64,000 nt of DNA from Rheinheimera lutimaris (GTDB lineage Bacteria > Pseudomonadota > Gammaproteobacteria > Enterobacterales > Alteromonadaceae): assembly GCF_013283795.1 (NCBI RefSeq), contig NZ_JABSOD010000002.1:1-64000 (forward strand), given 5' to 3'. The notes beneath the pieces were generated by a model. That model saw only the letters and a list, made by a program, of their open reading frames with translations, did no database searches and was not told the origin of the DNA. Position numbers and translations under genes: made by a program. This document shows positions 46,304 to 54,634 of this stretch, piece after piece (the stretch's first letter is position 1; the number at the start of each line of letters is the position of its first letter).

Positions 46304-47212
46304 CTACTCCATCATCTTTTCAATTGGCAGTACCAGAATGGAGCTGGCGCCCAGTGCCTTTAACTGCTCCATGGTTTCCCAAAACAGCGTTTCACTGCTG
46401 ACCACATGAATGGCGACCATGTCATTGTTACCCGCCAGTGGCAGCATAGTGGGGTTTTCAGCACCCGGCAGCAGCGCAATCACTTCATCCAGGCGGGCAC
46501 GTGGCGCGTGCAGCATAATGTATTTGCTCTCATTGGCCTGCATTACGCCATTAATACGTGGCATCAGCTTATTAATCAGCTTTAGCTGGCGCTCATCGGT
46601 TAAGCCTTTGCGCTGAATCAGCACCGCTTTGCTGCGGTAAATCACATCAACTTCTTTTAAACCGTTGGCTTCTAAGGTCGCGCCGGTAGAGACTAAATCG
46701 CAGATAGCATCGGCCAGGCCGGCACGCGGCGCCACTTCAACCGAGCCTTTTAAATTAACGATGCGGGCACTGACACCTTGTTCTTTTAAATAACGCGCCA
46801 GCAAACGCGGGTACGTAGTAGCGATGGTTTTGCCGTCCAGAGAGGCAACACCGCTGTAGTTTTCTTCCTGCGGTACGGCAATCGATAAGCGGCAACCGCC
46901 AAAATCGAGCCGTTTTAATACGGTGTAATCAAAGCTGTCGTTATCCAGCTTGCGCTGCAGTGATTCTTCTTCCAGCACGTTTTCTCCGACGATGCCCAAA
47001 TCACAGACACCGTCCATCACCAGGCCGGGAATATCGTCGTCGCGCACGCGCAGGATATCGATATCCATATTCTCAACATGGGCGATAAGGCGCTGCTCGC
47101 GCAGATTGATTTTTAAGCCGCAGCTGGTGAACAGGGCCTGGGAGTCGACCGATAAACGGCCGGATTTCTGCATGGCGATACGTAAGCGTTTAGATTCTGT
47201 TGCCGGACTCAT
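46304..47212 (-). CDS. hisG: HisG, ATP phosphoribosyltransferase (long form)
   Basis: HisG catalyses the first and feedback-regulated step of histidine synthesis. At 302 residues it is the long hexameric form with a C-terminal ACT-like regulatory domain ([34 protein letters not shown]). The catalytic part has [13 protein letters not shown] and [21 protein letters not shown] precedes the ATG. It is preceded by a leader peptide and attenuator. Confidence 0.98.
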   Translation of the reverse strand: MSPATESKRLRIAMQKSGRLSVDSQALFTSCGLKINLREQRLIAHVENMDIDILRVRDDDIPGLVMDGVCDLGIVGENVLEEESLQRKLDNDSFDYTVLKRLDFGGCRLSIAVPQEENYSGVASLDGKTIATTYPRLLARYLKEQGVSARIVNLKGSVEVAPRAGLADAICDLVSTGATLEANGLKEVDVIYRSKAVLIQRKGLTDERQLKLINKLMPRINGVMQANESKYIMLHAPRARLDEVIALLPGAENPTMLPLAGNNDMVAIHVVSSETLFWETMEQLKALGASSILVLPIEKMME

Positions 47213-47250
47213 ACTGGTCTCCGTGACGATAATTAAAATGTATAATGCAA

Positions 47251-47290
47251 ATAAATAAAAACCCCGGGCCTGGGCTCGGGGTTTTTATTG
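47251..47290 (-). terminator. his attenuator terminator
   Basis: On the minus strand AAAAACCCCG-A-GCC pairs with GGC-C-CGGGGTTTTT (47257-47286), followed by ATTTATTT. It lies after the leader peptide and before hisG, in the position of the classic his attenuator. The hairpin also reads as a terminator on the plus strand. Confidence 0.88.
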
Positions 47291-47315
47291 CTGTACCACC
47301 GGAGCGCCAGAAAAT

Positions 47316-47340
47316 AGCCCTCCGAAAATTCCGGACGGCT
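47316..47340 (-). promoter_or_regulatory. his leader first hairpin (pause/antiterminator region)
   Basis: On the minus strand AGCC-G-TCCG pairs with CGGA-G-GGCT around GAATTTT, with one internal mismatch. It begins within the hisL stop codon. Its 3' arm CGGAG can alternatively pair with CTCCG of GGCGCTCCGG further on, which fits mutually exclusive structures. Pairing is by eye. Confidence 0.6.
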
Positions 47341-47377
47341 AGTCGCTATGATGGTGTAGTACAGTAACAAGCTTCAT
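47339..47377 (-). CDS. hisL: hisL, his operon leader peptide
   Basis: A 12-codon reading frame encodes MKLVTVLHHHSD and stops just before the first leader hairpin. Three consecutive His codons (CAC CAT CAT) lie near the end, as expected for ribosome-mediated attenuation of the his operon by histidyl-tRNA supply. E. coli has seven. It is too short for usual gene finders. No strong ribosome site is visible, only AAGAAA. Confidence 0.85.
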   Translation of the reverse strand: MKLVTVLHHHSD

Positions 47378-47660
47378 ATTCGGTTTCTTACTTATTAAGA
47401 TGTTATACAAGTTACCTGTGACAGGGCGGCAGTGCAAGTAGGTTTTGATAACAATTGAAAAGTGATTATTTTGCAAGTTGTTGAAATTTAATTGCTTCGT
47501 GTTTTTTGATCGTCTTTTCAGAAAAATTATTTTATAGCATAAATACCAAAATCAGAATTTAATGCATAAATAGTGGTCAGCTTGTATAGTCAATGTTGGC
47601 AATTGTTTAAGTTTATTCCCGCCAGGCCGATAACGGGATAATTACCTGCAGGAGACGGTG

Positions 47661-47912
47661 ATGGACGCTTTTATGCCCTTTATACATCGCGTACCCGGTA
47701 CGCCGGTCGAGCCTGATCCAAAGCAGGTGGTGCCGGTGTTTAAGGATGCGCGTTTAAGCCCAATCAAGCCTAACGAGCAGAAGTACCTTATTTTAACCCG
47801 ACAGGCGCGCAAACGTGATCCACGTCAGGAAGCCTGGCCGGATGCGCCTTACACCACGCCGGAAGAAGATCAGCATGTGGATAAAGACGGCCATCTGGAT
47901 ATTTTTGTCTGA
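47661..47912 (+). CDS. Hypothetical protein, 83 aa
   Basis: This small soluble protein is rich in Pro, Asp and Lys (VPGTPVEPDPKQVVPVFKDARLSPIKPNEQ) and ends KDGHLDIFV. No family is recognised. GGAG at 47651 supports the ATG at 47661. It is divergent from the his operon and precedes yoaA by 91 bp. About 280 bp of AT-rich sequence before it contains the his control region. Probably mostly disordered. Function unknown. Confidence 0.6.
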   Translation: MDAFMPFIHRVPGTPVEPDPKQVVPVFKDARLSPIKPNEQKYLILTRQARKRDPRQEAWPDAPYTTPEEDQHVDKDGHLDIFV

Positions 47913-48003
47913 ATTTGCCCGCGATTAAGGCATAATAACCGCCTTATTTTATTGTTGGTTGTCGCAGTGCTATCTGGTCTATTTAATCACCTTTTGAGTT
48001 GCT

Positions 48004-49929
48004 ATGCGTAAGCAGGTTGTCAGCGCCTTTGCGCCGGGCGGCGCTTTGGCGTCGCACATTGCCGGTTTTAATGCCCGCGAGGCGCAAGTAGAAATGGCGC
48101 AGGCGGTAGCCGACGTAATTGAAACACCGGGCGCTCTGGTGGTTGAAGCCGGTACCGGCACCGGTAAAACCTACGCTTATTTAGTACCGGCGCTGCTTAG
48201 CGGTAAAAAAGTCGTGTTGTCTACCGGTACCAAAAACCTGCAGGAACAGCTGTATTTTCGCGATCTACCTAAGGTAGTAAAAGCGCTGGCCAGTCCGTTG
48301 CAACTGGCGCTGCTAAAAGGCCGCAGCAATTATTTGTGTTTATTTCGCTTAGAGCAGCATTACAACCATGTGCCAATGCAGGATGAGCAGCTTATTCAGG
48401 ATCTAAGCCTGATCAAAAAATGGTCGGCCGAAACGCAAAGCGGTGATATTGGCGAGTTAAGTTATATCAGTGAAGACTCCAAAGCCTTGCCGTACGTTAC
48501 CAGCACGACCGACAATTGTCTGGGTAAAGACTGCCCGGTATATGAAGACTGCCACTTATTGAAAGCCCGCAAAAAGGCTCAGGCGGCTGATTTGGTAGTG
48601 GTAAACCACCACTTATTTTTCGCTGATTTAGCGCTGAAAGACACCGGTTTTGGTGAGCTGTTGCCGCAAATGGATGTGATTATTTTCGACGAAGCCCATC
48701 AGTTACCGGATATTGCCAGCGACTATTTTGGTGAAAATGTCTCCAGCCGGCTATTGCTCGATTTATGCCGTGATATCAATACCGCCTGCAAAACGGAACT
48801 GCGCGACCACCCGCAATTAGCCAAAACTGCCGATAAAGTTGCCTTATTGATTAAAGACTGGCGGCTGCAATTTGGTACTGAACCGGCTAAGGGTAACTGG
48901 CGCGAGCTGTATCAGAAACCTGAGATGCAAACGGCGCTGAACCGTGTTGCTGAAGCGATAGATATGCTGTATCTGGTAATGAAAAGCAGCCTTGGCCGCA
49001 GCGATTTAATTGATAATGCCTTTGAGCGTTTAGCCCTGTGCAAAGCACGCTTATTAAAGCTGACCGATATGCAGCAAAGCGGCGTCAGTTTATGGTTTGA
49101 AACCACCCGTTTGCATGTGAGCCTGCATTTAACGCCGCTGAGTATTGCCGACAAGTTCCGCGATATTGTCGCTGCTGATGAGCGTAGCTGGGTATTTACC
49201 TCGGCTACCTTGTCGGTAAATCACGGCTTTAGCCATTACACCGCGCAGATGGGGCTGAACAATGCCAAAACGCTGTTGCTGGAAAGCCCGTTTAACTATG
49301 GCGAGCAAGCGTTGCTCTGTGTGCCGCGCTACCTTAGCGAACCGCACGAGCAGGGCATGGCAAAACAGTTATTGCAAATTGCAGTGCGGCTGATAGAAGC
49401 CAATAACGGCCGCTGCTTCTTCTTGTTTACCAGCCATCGCATGCTGCAAGTTGTAGCAAAGCAGTTGCCGGATCTGATCCGTCAACCGGTGTTGGTGCAG
49501 GGCAGTATCGGTAAACGGCTGCTGCTGGATCAGTTTGTTAAGCTGGATAATGCCGTGCTACTGGGCACCGGCAGTTTTTGGGAAGGCGTAGATGTACGTG
49601 GCGATACGCTAAGCTGCGTGATTATCGACAAACTGCCGTTTGCCTCGCCGGATGAACCCTTACTGCAGGCCCGCAGTGAAGACTGCGTTATGCGCGGCCA
49701 GGATCCCTTTGCGCAAGTGCAGTTACCGCAAGCCGTTATTACGCTAAAGCAAGGCGTGGGCCGGTTAATTCGCGATGTTACCGATCGCGGCGTAATGGTT
49801 ATTTGTGATAACCGTTTAGTCACCAAACCTTATGGTGAAGTATTTTTAACCAGCTTACCGCCAATGCGCCGCACCCGCTCACTGGATGAAGCGGTAAACT
49901 TTTTACAACAGATGAAACAGGACAATTAA
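48004..49929 (+). CDS. yoaA: YoaA, XPD/DinG-like iron-sulfur helicase
   Basis: This 641-residue superfamily 2 DNA helicase follows E. coli YoaA along its length. Walker A is EAGTGTGKT (48-56), four cluster Cys are at 112, 172, 177 and 183 (NCLGKDCPVYEDC), the DEAH box is in IIFDEAHQLPDIAS, and motif VI is ITLKQGVGRLIRD. It unwinds DNA 5'-3' and in E. coli works with HolC at blocked forks. tsaB follows directly, the common arrangement. Confidence 0.94.
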   Translation: MRKQVVSAFAPGGALASHIAGFNAREAQVEMAQAVADVIETPGALVVEAGTGTGKTYAYLVPALLSGKKVVLSTGTKNLQEQLYFRDLPKVVKALASPLQLALLKGRSNYLCLFRLEQHYNHVPMQDEQLIQDLSLIKKWSAETQSGDIGELSYISEDSKALPYVTSTTDNCLGKDCPVYEDCHLLKARKKAQAADLVVVNHHLFFADLALKDTGFGELLPQMDVIIFDEAHQLPDIASDYFGENVSSRLLLDLCRDINTACKTELRDHPQLAKTADKVALLIKDWRLQFGTEPAKGNWRELYQKPEMQTALNRVAEAIDMLYLVMKSSLGRSDLIDNAFERLALCKARLLKLTDMQQSGVSLWFETTRLHVSLHLTPLSIADKFRDIVAADERSWVFTSATLSVNHGFSHYTAQMGLNNAKTLLLESPFNYGEQALLCVPRYLSEPHEQGMAKQLLQIAVRLIEANNGRCFFLFTSHRMLQVVAKQLPDLIRQPVLVQGSIGKRLLLDQFVKLDNAVLLGTGSFWEGVDVRGDTLSCVIIDKLPFASPDEPLLQARSEDCVMRGQDPFAQVQLPQAVITLKQGVGRLIRDVTDRGVMVICDNRLVTKPYGEVFLTSLPPMRRTRSLDEAVNFLQQMKQDN

Positions 49930-49930
49930 G

Positions 49931-50629
49931 TTGAACATAGCCACTCTTAAACTACTTGCCCTTGATACCTCAACCGAGGCCTGCTCAGTAGCCTTGCAGG
50001 TTGGCACAGATATTTTAACGCTGGATGAAGTCTGCCCGCAGCAGCACAGCAAACGTATATTGCCGATGGTGCAGCAGCTGTTAAGCCAGGCCGGTATCAG
50101 CCTTAATCAGCTCGATGGTATTGTGTTTGGCCGTGGCCCGGGCAGTTTTACCGGTGTACGCATTGGTGTCGGTGTTACCCAGGGGCTGGCGTTTGGGGCA
50201 GATGTGCCGGTGTATGGCGTGTCAACGTTAGCGGCGATGGCACAGGCGGCACAGCGTTTACACGGTGCAAAGCAGGTTATTGCTGCGATAGATGCACGGA
50301 TGGCAGAAGTGTATATCGGCAGCTTTGTGTTACAAAATGGTCTGATGCAGCCCGGCAGCAGTGAAGTTGCTATTAAACCGCAGGACATCAGCGGCTTTAG
50401 CCTCAGTGGTGAAGTGCATGCTGTCGGTACCGGTTGGCAGACTTATGCAGAGGCCCTGTTACAACTGCAGCCTGCTGTTATCGCTGCTGATATTTTATAT
50501 CCGTCGGCGCAGGATATGTTGACGCTGGCGTTGCCGGCACTTGCTGCCGGGCAGTTTATTGCTGCTGAACTGGCAGAGCCGGTGTATGTGCGTGATGATG
50601 TGACCTGGCAAAAACTGCCCGGCCGATAA
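49931..50629 (+). CDS. tsaB: TsaB, tRNA t6A biosynthesis partner of TsaD
   Basis: This 232-residue ASKHA-fold protein forms the TsaBDE complex that makes threonylcarbamoyl-A37 in tRNA. It starts LLALDTSTEACSVALQ, with QHSKRILPMV and GRGPGSFTGVRIGVG. It likely uses a TTG start at 49931, one base after the yoaA stop. The C-terminal half is variable as usual. Confidence 0.95.
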   Translation: MNIATLKLLALDTSTEACSVALQVGTDILTLDEVCPQQHSKRILPMVQQLLSQAGISLNQLDGIVFGRGPGSFTGVRIGVGVTQGLAFGADVPVYGVSTLAAMAQAAQRLHGAKQVIAAIDARMAEVYIGSFVLQNGLMQPGSSEVAIKPQDISGFSLSGEVHAVGTGWQTYAEALLQLQPAVIAADILYPSAQDMLTLALPALAAGQFIAAELAEPVYVRDDVTWQKLPGR

Positions 50630-50757
50630 CCGTCCTACTTGAAGCTGCAGCGGTGTTGGCTGCAACTTCAATTAGTTTGGCTATCCGGGGCATAAAATGC
50701 TTGGTTTGTTGGCGGCACTGGCTATAATTAGCGCTATGTCAGGCTCGGTTGCGTATT

Positions 50758-51060
50758 ATGACACTGAATATTAATGCTGCTGCAAATGCTACCCAAAGCA
50801 TCGGTACCGTATTTAACGGTGCTGAGCCACGCCGTGCCACGCCGCGCAACGACACCGCAACGGAGTTGCCGCAAGGCCGTGGTGTACGGGCAAGCTCAGA
50901 GGTAATAAACCGGCTGGATGACGAACGCCGCCAGCAAACCAATTTCAGCTCCGGCAATGACCGGCGCAGCCAACAAGCGATAGATGCTTATCAAAGCCAG
51001 GCCAATGAGCAGCGCCGCAGTGAAGTGCAAAACCTTCTCGGCGTCGATCTTTACGCCTGA
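50758..51060 (+). CDS. Hypothetical protein, 100 aa
   Basis: This Gln/Asn/Arg/Ser-rich protein (RRATPRNDTATELPQGRGVRASSEVINRLDDERRQQTNF) has no signal peptide or membrane helix and ends EVQNLLGVDLYA. It is probably largely disordered. The family is not recognised. The ATG at 50758 is preferred over TTG 50749. It lies alone between tsaB and the SDR gene, and a TATAAT-like motif occurs near 50722. Confidence 0.6.
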   Translation: MTLNINAAANATQSIGTVFNGAEPRRATPRNDTATELPQGRGVRASSEVINRLDDERRQQTNFSSGNDRRSQQAIDAYQSQANEQRRSEVQNLLGVDLYA

Positions 51061-51121
51061 GTAAATCCAATTCTCTGCTCCTGTCGTAATCTAAACAGTA
51101 CTTACTTGTTTTGAGATGATT

Positions 51122-51862
51122 ATGACTTCTACTTGTTTAATCACCGGTGCCAGCTCCGGCATTGGCCGCGAGTTGGCGCTGCATTATGCTGCCAATGGCT
51201 GGACAGTCTACGCGGTGGCGCGTTCTGCAGATAAGCTTGATGAGCTGAGTAAAAATGCCGGCATTCATGCTTTACCACTTGATCTTACTGACAATACTGC
51301 TTTGCAATCTACAGCCTTAAATATGCTGGAGCAGGGCGTGGTGTTGGATCTGCTGCTGCTAAATGCCGGTACCTGTGAGTATGTCGATGCGTATGATTTG
51401 AATTTAGCCGCGTTTGAACGCACTTTCGCCATTAATTTTCATGCCGTAGTGGCAGCAACCAAATACTTTATGCCATTGTTAAAAGCTTCGTTAGCACCAC
51501 AGTTGGCTATCGTCAGTTCTATGGTACATTTTTTCCCGTTTACCCGCAGTCAGGCCTATGGTGCCAGTAAAGCCGCCGTCAGCTATTTTACCGACAGCTT
51601 GCGGGTTGACCTGGCCGGTAGTGGTATCAGCGTGCATTTGATTGAACCGGGTTTTGTCGACACGCCGCTAACACAAAAGAATGATTTTTCGATGCCGTTT
51701 TTAGTATCCGTTGGCGACGCTGCTGAGCGTATTTATAGCGGTTTACTGCGCGGTAAAAGTCGTATTCGTTTCCCGCGCCGCTTAAGTGTGATGTTAAAGC
51801 TGCTATCAATGTTGCCGTACAACTTACGTAACAGTGTAGCGACGCGGATGAAACAGCAGTGA
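51122..51862 (+). CDS. Short-chain dehydrogenase/reductase
   Basis: This 246-residue SDR has the cofactor loop TGASSGIG (residues 8-15), LLLNAGTCEYVD (NAG motif), catalytic Ser in AIVSSMVHFF and YGASK (Tyr-x3-Lys). A substrate is not predictable. It overlaps the DUF2878 gene through a GTG or precedes it by 11 bp from the ATG. In several Alteromonadales and Vibrio species I recall the same trio inside an ECF11 (ChrR-linked) stress cluster. Confidence 0.9.
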   Translation: MTSTCLITGASSGIGRELALHYAANGWTVYAVARSADKLDELSKNAGIHALPLDLTDNTALQSTALNMLEQGVVLDLLLLNAGTCEYVDAYDLNLAAFERTFAINFHAVVAATKYFMPLLKASLAPQLAIVSSMVHFFPFTRSQAYGASKAAVSYFTDSLRVDLAGSGISVHLIEPGFVDTPLTQKNDFSMPFLVSVGDAAERIYSGLLRGKSRIRFPRRLSVMLKLLSMLPYNLRNSVATRMKQQ

Positions 51863-51873
51863 CCGGTAAAGTA

Positions 51874-52374
51874 ATGAGTGACAAAACAACCTTTAATTGG
51901 CGGGCGCTTATCGGTTTTGAATTGTGCTGGTTAGCACTGGTGTATTGGCAGCAGCTTGCGATTATTCCGGTGCTGCTGTATTGGTGTTATGGCATGTGGC
52001 GGTTAAGCACGGCCGGGCGCATTGCTGTGCTTGTAACGCTTAGTGCCGGTGTAGTGCTCGATACACTGTTGGTACAGCTTAACGTGTTGCAGTTTAGCAG
52101 TGGTGGTCTGTTGCCATTGTGGTTTGTATTACTTTGGGCCGTATTCGCCCTGGCGGCGGTGGAGTTTATGGCAAAAGTACTGACTAAACCCTGGTTGGCG
52201 GCGCTATTAGGTGCCGGTGGCGGGCCGTTATCTTATTGGGGCGGTGCCGCATTAAGCGGTGGGGCTATGCAGTTTCCGATGCCGCTATACTCGGCAGCAG
52301 TGTTAATTGCTGTATGGGCGCTGATTGCTATAGCGCTGGGGCAAAGCAGGAGGTGGTATGTTAAAGCCATATAG
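51874..52374 (+). CDS. DUF2878 membrane protein
   Basis: This 166-residue protein has about five membrane helices with few polar loops (WRALIGFELCWLALVYWQQ, LVLQLNVL-type start and SYWGGAALSGGA). It matches the DUF2878 family of unknown function. A GTG at 51859 overlapping the SDR stop is possible; the ATG at 51874 is used here. It overlaps the chalcone-isomerase-like gene by 17 bp. Confidence 0.8.
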   Translation: MSDKTTFNWRALIGFELCWLALVYWQQLAIIPVLLYWCYGMWRLSTAGRIAVLVTLSAGVVLDTLLVQLNVLQFSSGGLLPLWFVLLWAVFALAAVEFMAKVLTKPWLAALLGAGGGPLSYWGGAALSGGAMQFPMPLYSAAVLIAVWALIAIALGQSRRWYVKAI

Positions 52375-52870
52375 TGTGGTGTTGCTGTTGGGGCTTACCG
52401 GCGGTGTCGGTTTTAATGCTGTGGCAGTGCCGGAGCTGGCCACAGTGGGCGAGGGATCTTACCGCTACCTGTTTTGGCAGCTGTATGATGCGCGTTTAGC
52501 GACACAAAGCGGCCAGTTTGAAAGTTATACACAAAGCACGCCGTTGTTGCTGGAGCTGACCTATAAACGTGATATCAGTAAGCAGCAGTTTATTGATGCC
52601 ACGGTAGATGAATGGCAAAAGCTGGGCCAAAGCAGTAAAGAGCAGCAACAGCAGTGGGCGCAACAATTACAAAGCCTGTGGCAGGATGTGAAAGAAGGCG
52701 ATACCCTGGCGGCGTTATTGTTAGCTGATGGCCGTGTCAGGTTTTATTTGAACGGTGCTGAAACCGGCGTGCTGGACGATACCGCTTTTGGTGCAGCGTT
52801 TTTTGATATCTGGTTGCACCCGGATACCAGTGCACCGAAGTTGCGCCGCCAGTTAATTGCGATTAATTAG
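52358..52870 (+). CDS. Chalcone isomerase-like exported protein
   Basis: This 170-residue protein has a signal peptide (MLKPYSVVLLLGLTGGVGFNAVA). It matches the bacterial chalcone isomerase-like family, with GEGSYRYLFWQLYDARL, LTYKRDISKQQFIDATVDEW, a C-terminal FYLNG...FGAAFFDIWLHPDTS. Such proteins are periplasmic with no proven flavonoid activity. Last gene of the SDR trio. Confidence 0.85.
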   Translation: MLKPYSVVLLLGLTGGVGFNAVAVPELATVGEGSYRYLFWQLYDARLATQSGQFESYTQSTPLLLELTYKRDISKQQFIDATVDEWQKLGQSSKEQQQQWAQQLQSLWQDVKEGDTLAALLLADGRVRFYLNGAETGVLDDTAFGAAFFDIWLHPDTSAPKLRRQLIAIN

Positions 52871-52882
52871 TAGTATACAAAC

Positions 52883-53049
52883 GAACCGGTTTGCCCACGC
52901 TAACGCGCCGTAAACCCTTCCATGGGGGCTCGACTATAAACTTCTTCCTTGAAGTTTACCCGTCGGGCCAGCGGAGCTGTTCAAATTCGCTCCCAGCGAA
53001 TTTGTCAGGCATCCATGCCTTCAACGGTTAGCTTAGAGCAAATCGGTTC
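52883..53049 (-). repeat. Dispersed palindromic element, copy C (reverse, expanded)
   Basis: Imperfect outer arms GAACCGGTTTGC...GCTAAC (52883-52904) and GTTAGC...GCAAATCGGTTC (53027-53049) enclose the reversed core ACGCGCCGTAAACCC then TTCCATGGGGGCTCG. Two extra hairpins follow: AAACTTC-TTCCTT-GAAGTTT (52938-52957) and the 10-bp stem CAAATTCGCT-CCC-AGCGAATTTG (52982-53004). The family hairpin GGCAT-CC-ATGCC closes at 53008-53019. It lies between convergent genes. Confidence 0.82.
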
Positions 53050-53078
53050 TTATTTCGGAGTAATTACCGGAAAGCAAC

Positions 53079-54377
53079 TTACTTAGTTTGCTGAATATAC
53101 TGCATCAGCTTTTTAGCGATCTGAGTATTATCCTGAAAGCCAATAAAGTCTTTTGCGTTTTTACCGTAAGCCAGTACAGCAACGTCTGCAGCGGTATGGC
53201 CACCAGTTGTCCAGCCGGTATAAGAGTATTTTGCTACCAATTGGTTTGATAATTTACGTAGTGTAGTTTCATCCTGTTGCCGGGTTGCCAGCAAGCTTTG
53301 CTGTTCTGCTTCGGTTAAGTTGATTGACGTAAGCTCAGCCCAAAGTGCCAATGCCGCGGCGTCAGAATCGGCTTGTTTCAGTTGCTCTGCGATACTGCGG
53401 CCGGTGGCTTTTACCTTGCGTATTACATCCGGTAACCACTGGTACTCGCCAGCTGCACCCAGCGACATGCCGCCGGTTTCATGATCGGCAGTAATAACCA
53501 GTAAGGTATCGGGGTGTTTATCCACATAGGCTTTGGCCACCGCAATAGCTTTGGCGAAATCGTCCATTTCAGCCATGGCACAGGCGATATCGTTGTCATG
53601 GCCGCACCAGTCAATCTGGCTACCTTCGACCATTAATACAAAACCTTTTTTAGCCGGTGTTAACAGTGTCAGGGCTTTCTCTGTCAGGGTAGCCAGTTGG
53701 TTGTCCTGATTGCTGTTTAACACAGCCGGTAAAGCTGTTTCAGCCAATAATGCCAGCGCCGGTGCGTTAGTTAAAGTATTTAACTGCTGCCAGCTATCGG
53801 TGTACTGAAAACCCAACTGTTTAAAACCATCGACCAGATTACGCTCGTCGCGGATAAAATACTTGGTGCCGCCACCTAAAATAACATCGGCAACGGTTTT
53901 ACCGTCGATGCGGTAATCCAGATACATATCGGCGATTTCGTCGTAATTGCGCCGGCTTTTATTGTGGGCTAAAAAAGATGCCGGTGTAGCGTGGTTTACC
54001 TGCGAGCTGGCAACAATACCGTTGGCTTTGCCCAGTTTTTTCGCCAACTGCATCATAGTGCCAAGAGGGATATGTTGGCGGTTTACCGAAATCGCACCGT
54101 TGTAGCTTTTAAATCCGGTAGCCAGTGCGGTAGCGCCGGCGGCTGAGTCGGTAACATAGGTATCGTCGTCCGGATAGGTGCTGGCCATGCCCAACCATAG
54201 CTCGTCAAAAATGGTGTTTTCCACTTCAGCTGTGGCTTTGTCATCACTGAAATACCGGTAACCGGCGAGGTAAGCCGGCCCCATACCGTCACCAATCATG
54301 TAAATAATGTTTTTGGGTGCGGCAGATGCCAAAGCGGGAGAGAGCAAGAGTGCCAGCGTGAGCAAAGATATGCGCAT
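53079..54377 (-). CDS. Alkaline phosphatase (PhoA family)
   Basis: This 432-residue periplasmic phosphomonoesterase has a signal peptide (MRISLLTLALLLSPALASA), the metal Asp in YMIGDGMG (Asp30), the catalytic Ser78 in TDSAAGATA, and metal ligands in VMVEGSQIDWCGHDND, VITADHETGG and GWTTGGHTAADV. A Pho-box search upstream gave no convincing site by eye. The gene is single and convergent with the SDR cluster. Confidence 0.95.
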   Translation of the reverse strand: MRISLLTLALLLSPALASAAPKNIIYMIGDGMGPAYLAGYRYFSDDKATAEVENTIFDELWLGMASTYPDDDTYVTDSAAGATALATGFKSYNGAISVNRQHIPLGTMMQLAKKLGKANGIVASSQVNHATPASFLAHNKSRRNYDEIADMYLDYRIDGKTVADVILGGGTKYFIRDERNLVDGFKQLGFQYTDSWQQLNTLTNAPALALLAETALPAVLNSNQDNQLATLTEKALTLLTPAKKGFVLMVEGSQIDWCGHDNDIACAMAEMDDFAKAIAVAKAYVDKHPDTLLVITADHETGGMSLGAAGEYQWLPDVIRKVKATGRSIAEQLKQADSDAAALALWAELTSINLTEAEQQSLLATRQQDETTLRKLSNQLVAKYSYTGWTTGGHTAADVAVLAYGKNAKDFIGFQDNTQIAKKLMQYIQQTK

Positions 54378-54634
54378 AGAGTTTTACCTTATAACAGCTT
54401 GATGTTCTTGTGAGCTAGTGTACTTTATAGCGGCAAGATGGCAAAAAGATGTCGACGGTTATCAGGTTTTCTATGGTCAGAGGTTTATTTCCGGCTTAAA
54501 AATGTCGCTGAACACTTAATACAAAATGAACTGTATTGAATTTGCCGACTCTTATGTGCATATTTTGTACAGTTCCCTGTTTACGCTTTGCAAATTCCGA
54601 TTTTCAAAGTGCCAACAAAACCAAGGTGTTGTAT

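Noticed and set aside
52883-53049. Integron attC site (GCTAAC / GTTAGC ends)
   Set aside because: The ends do not fit the RYYYAAC / GTTRRRY pattern, no integrase or cassette is nearby, and the same core occurs in other positions.
53079-54377. Overlapping long frames inside the alkaline phosphatase and other genes
   Set aside because: They are shadows in other frames with no family motifs.
54378-54634. Pho box upstream of the alkaline phosphatase
   Set aside because: Only weak GTC-type half matches with wrong spacing.
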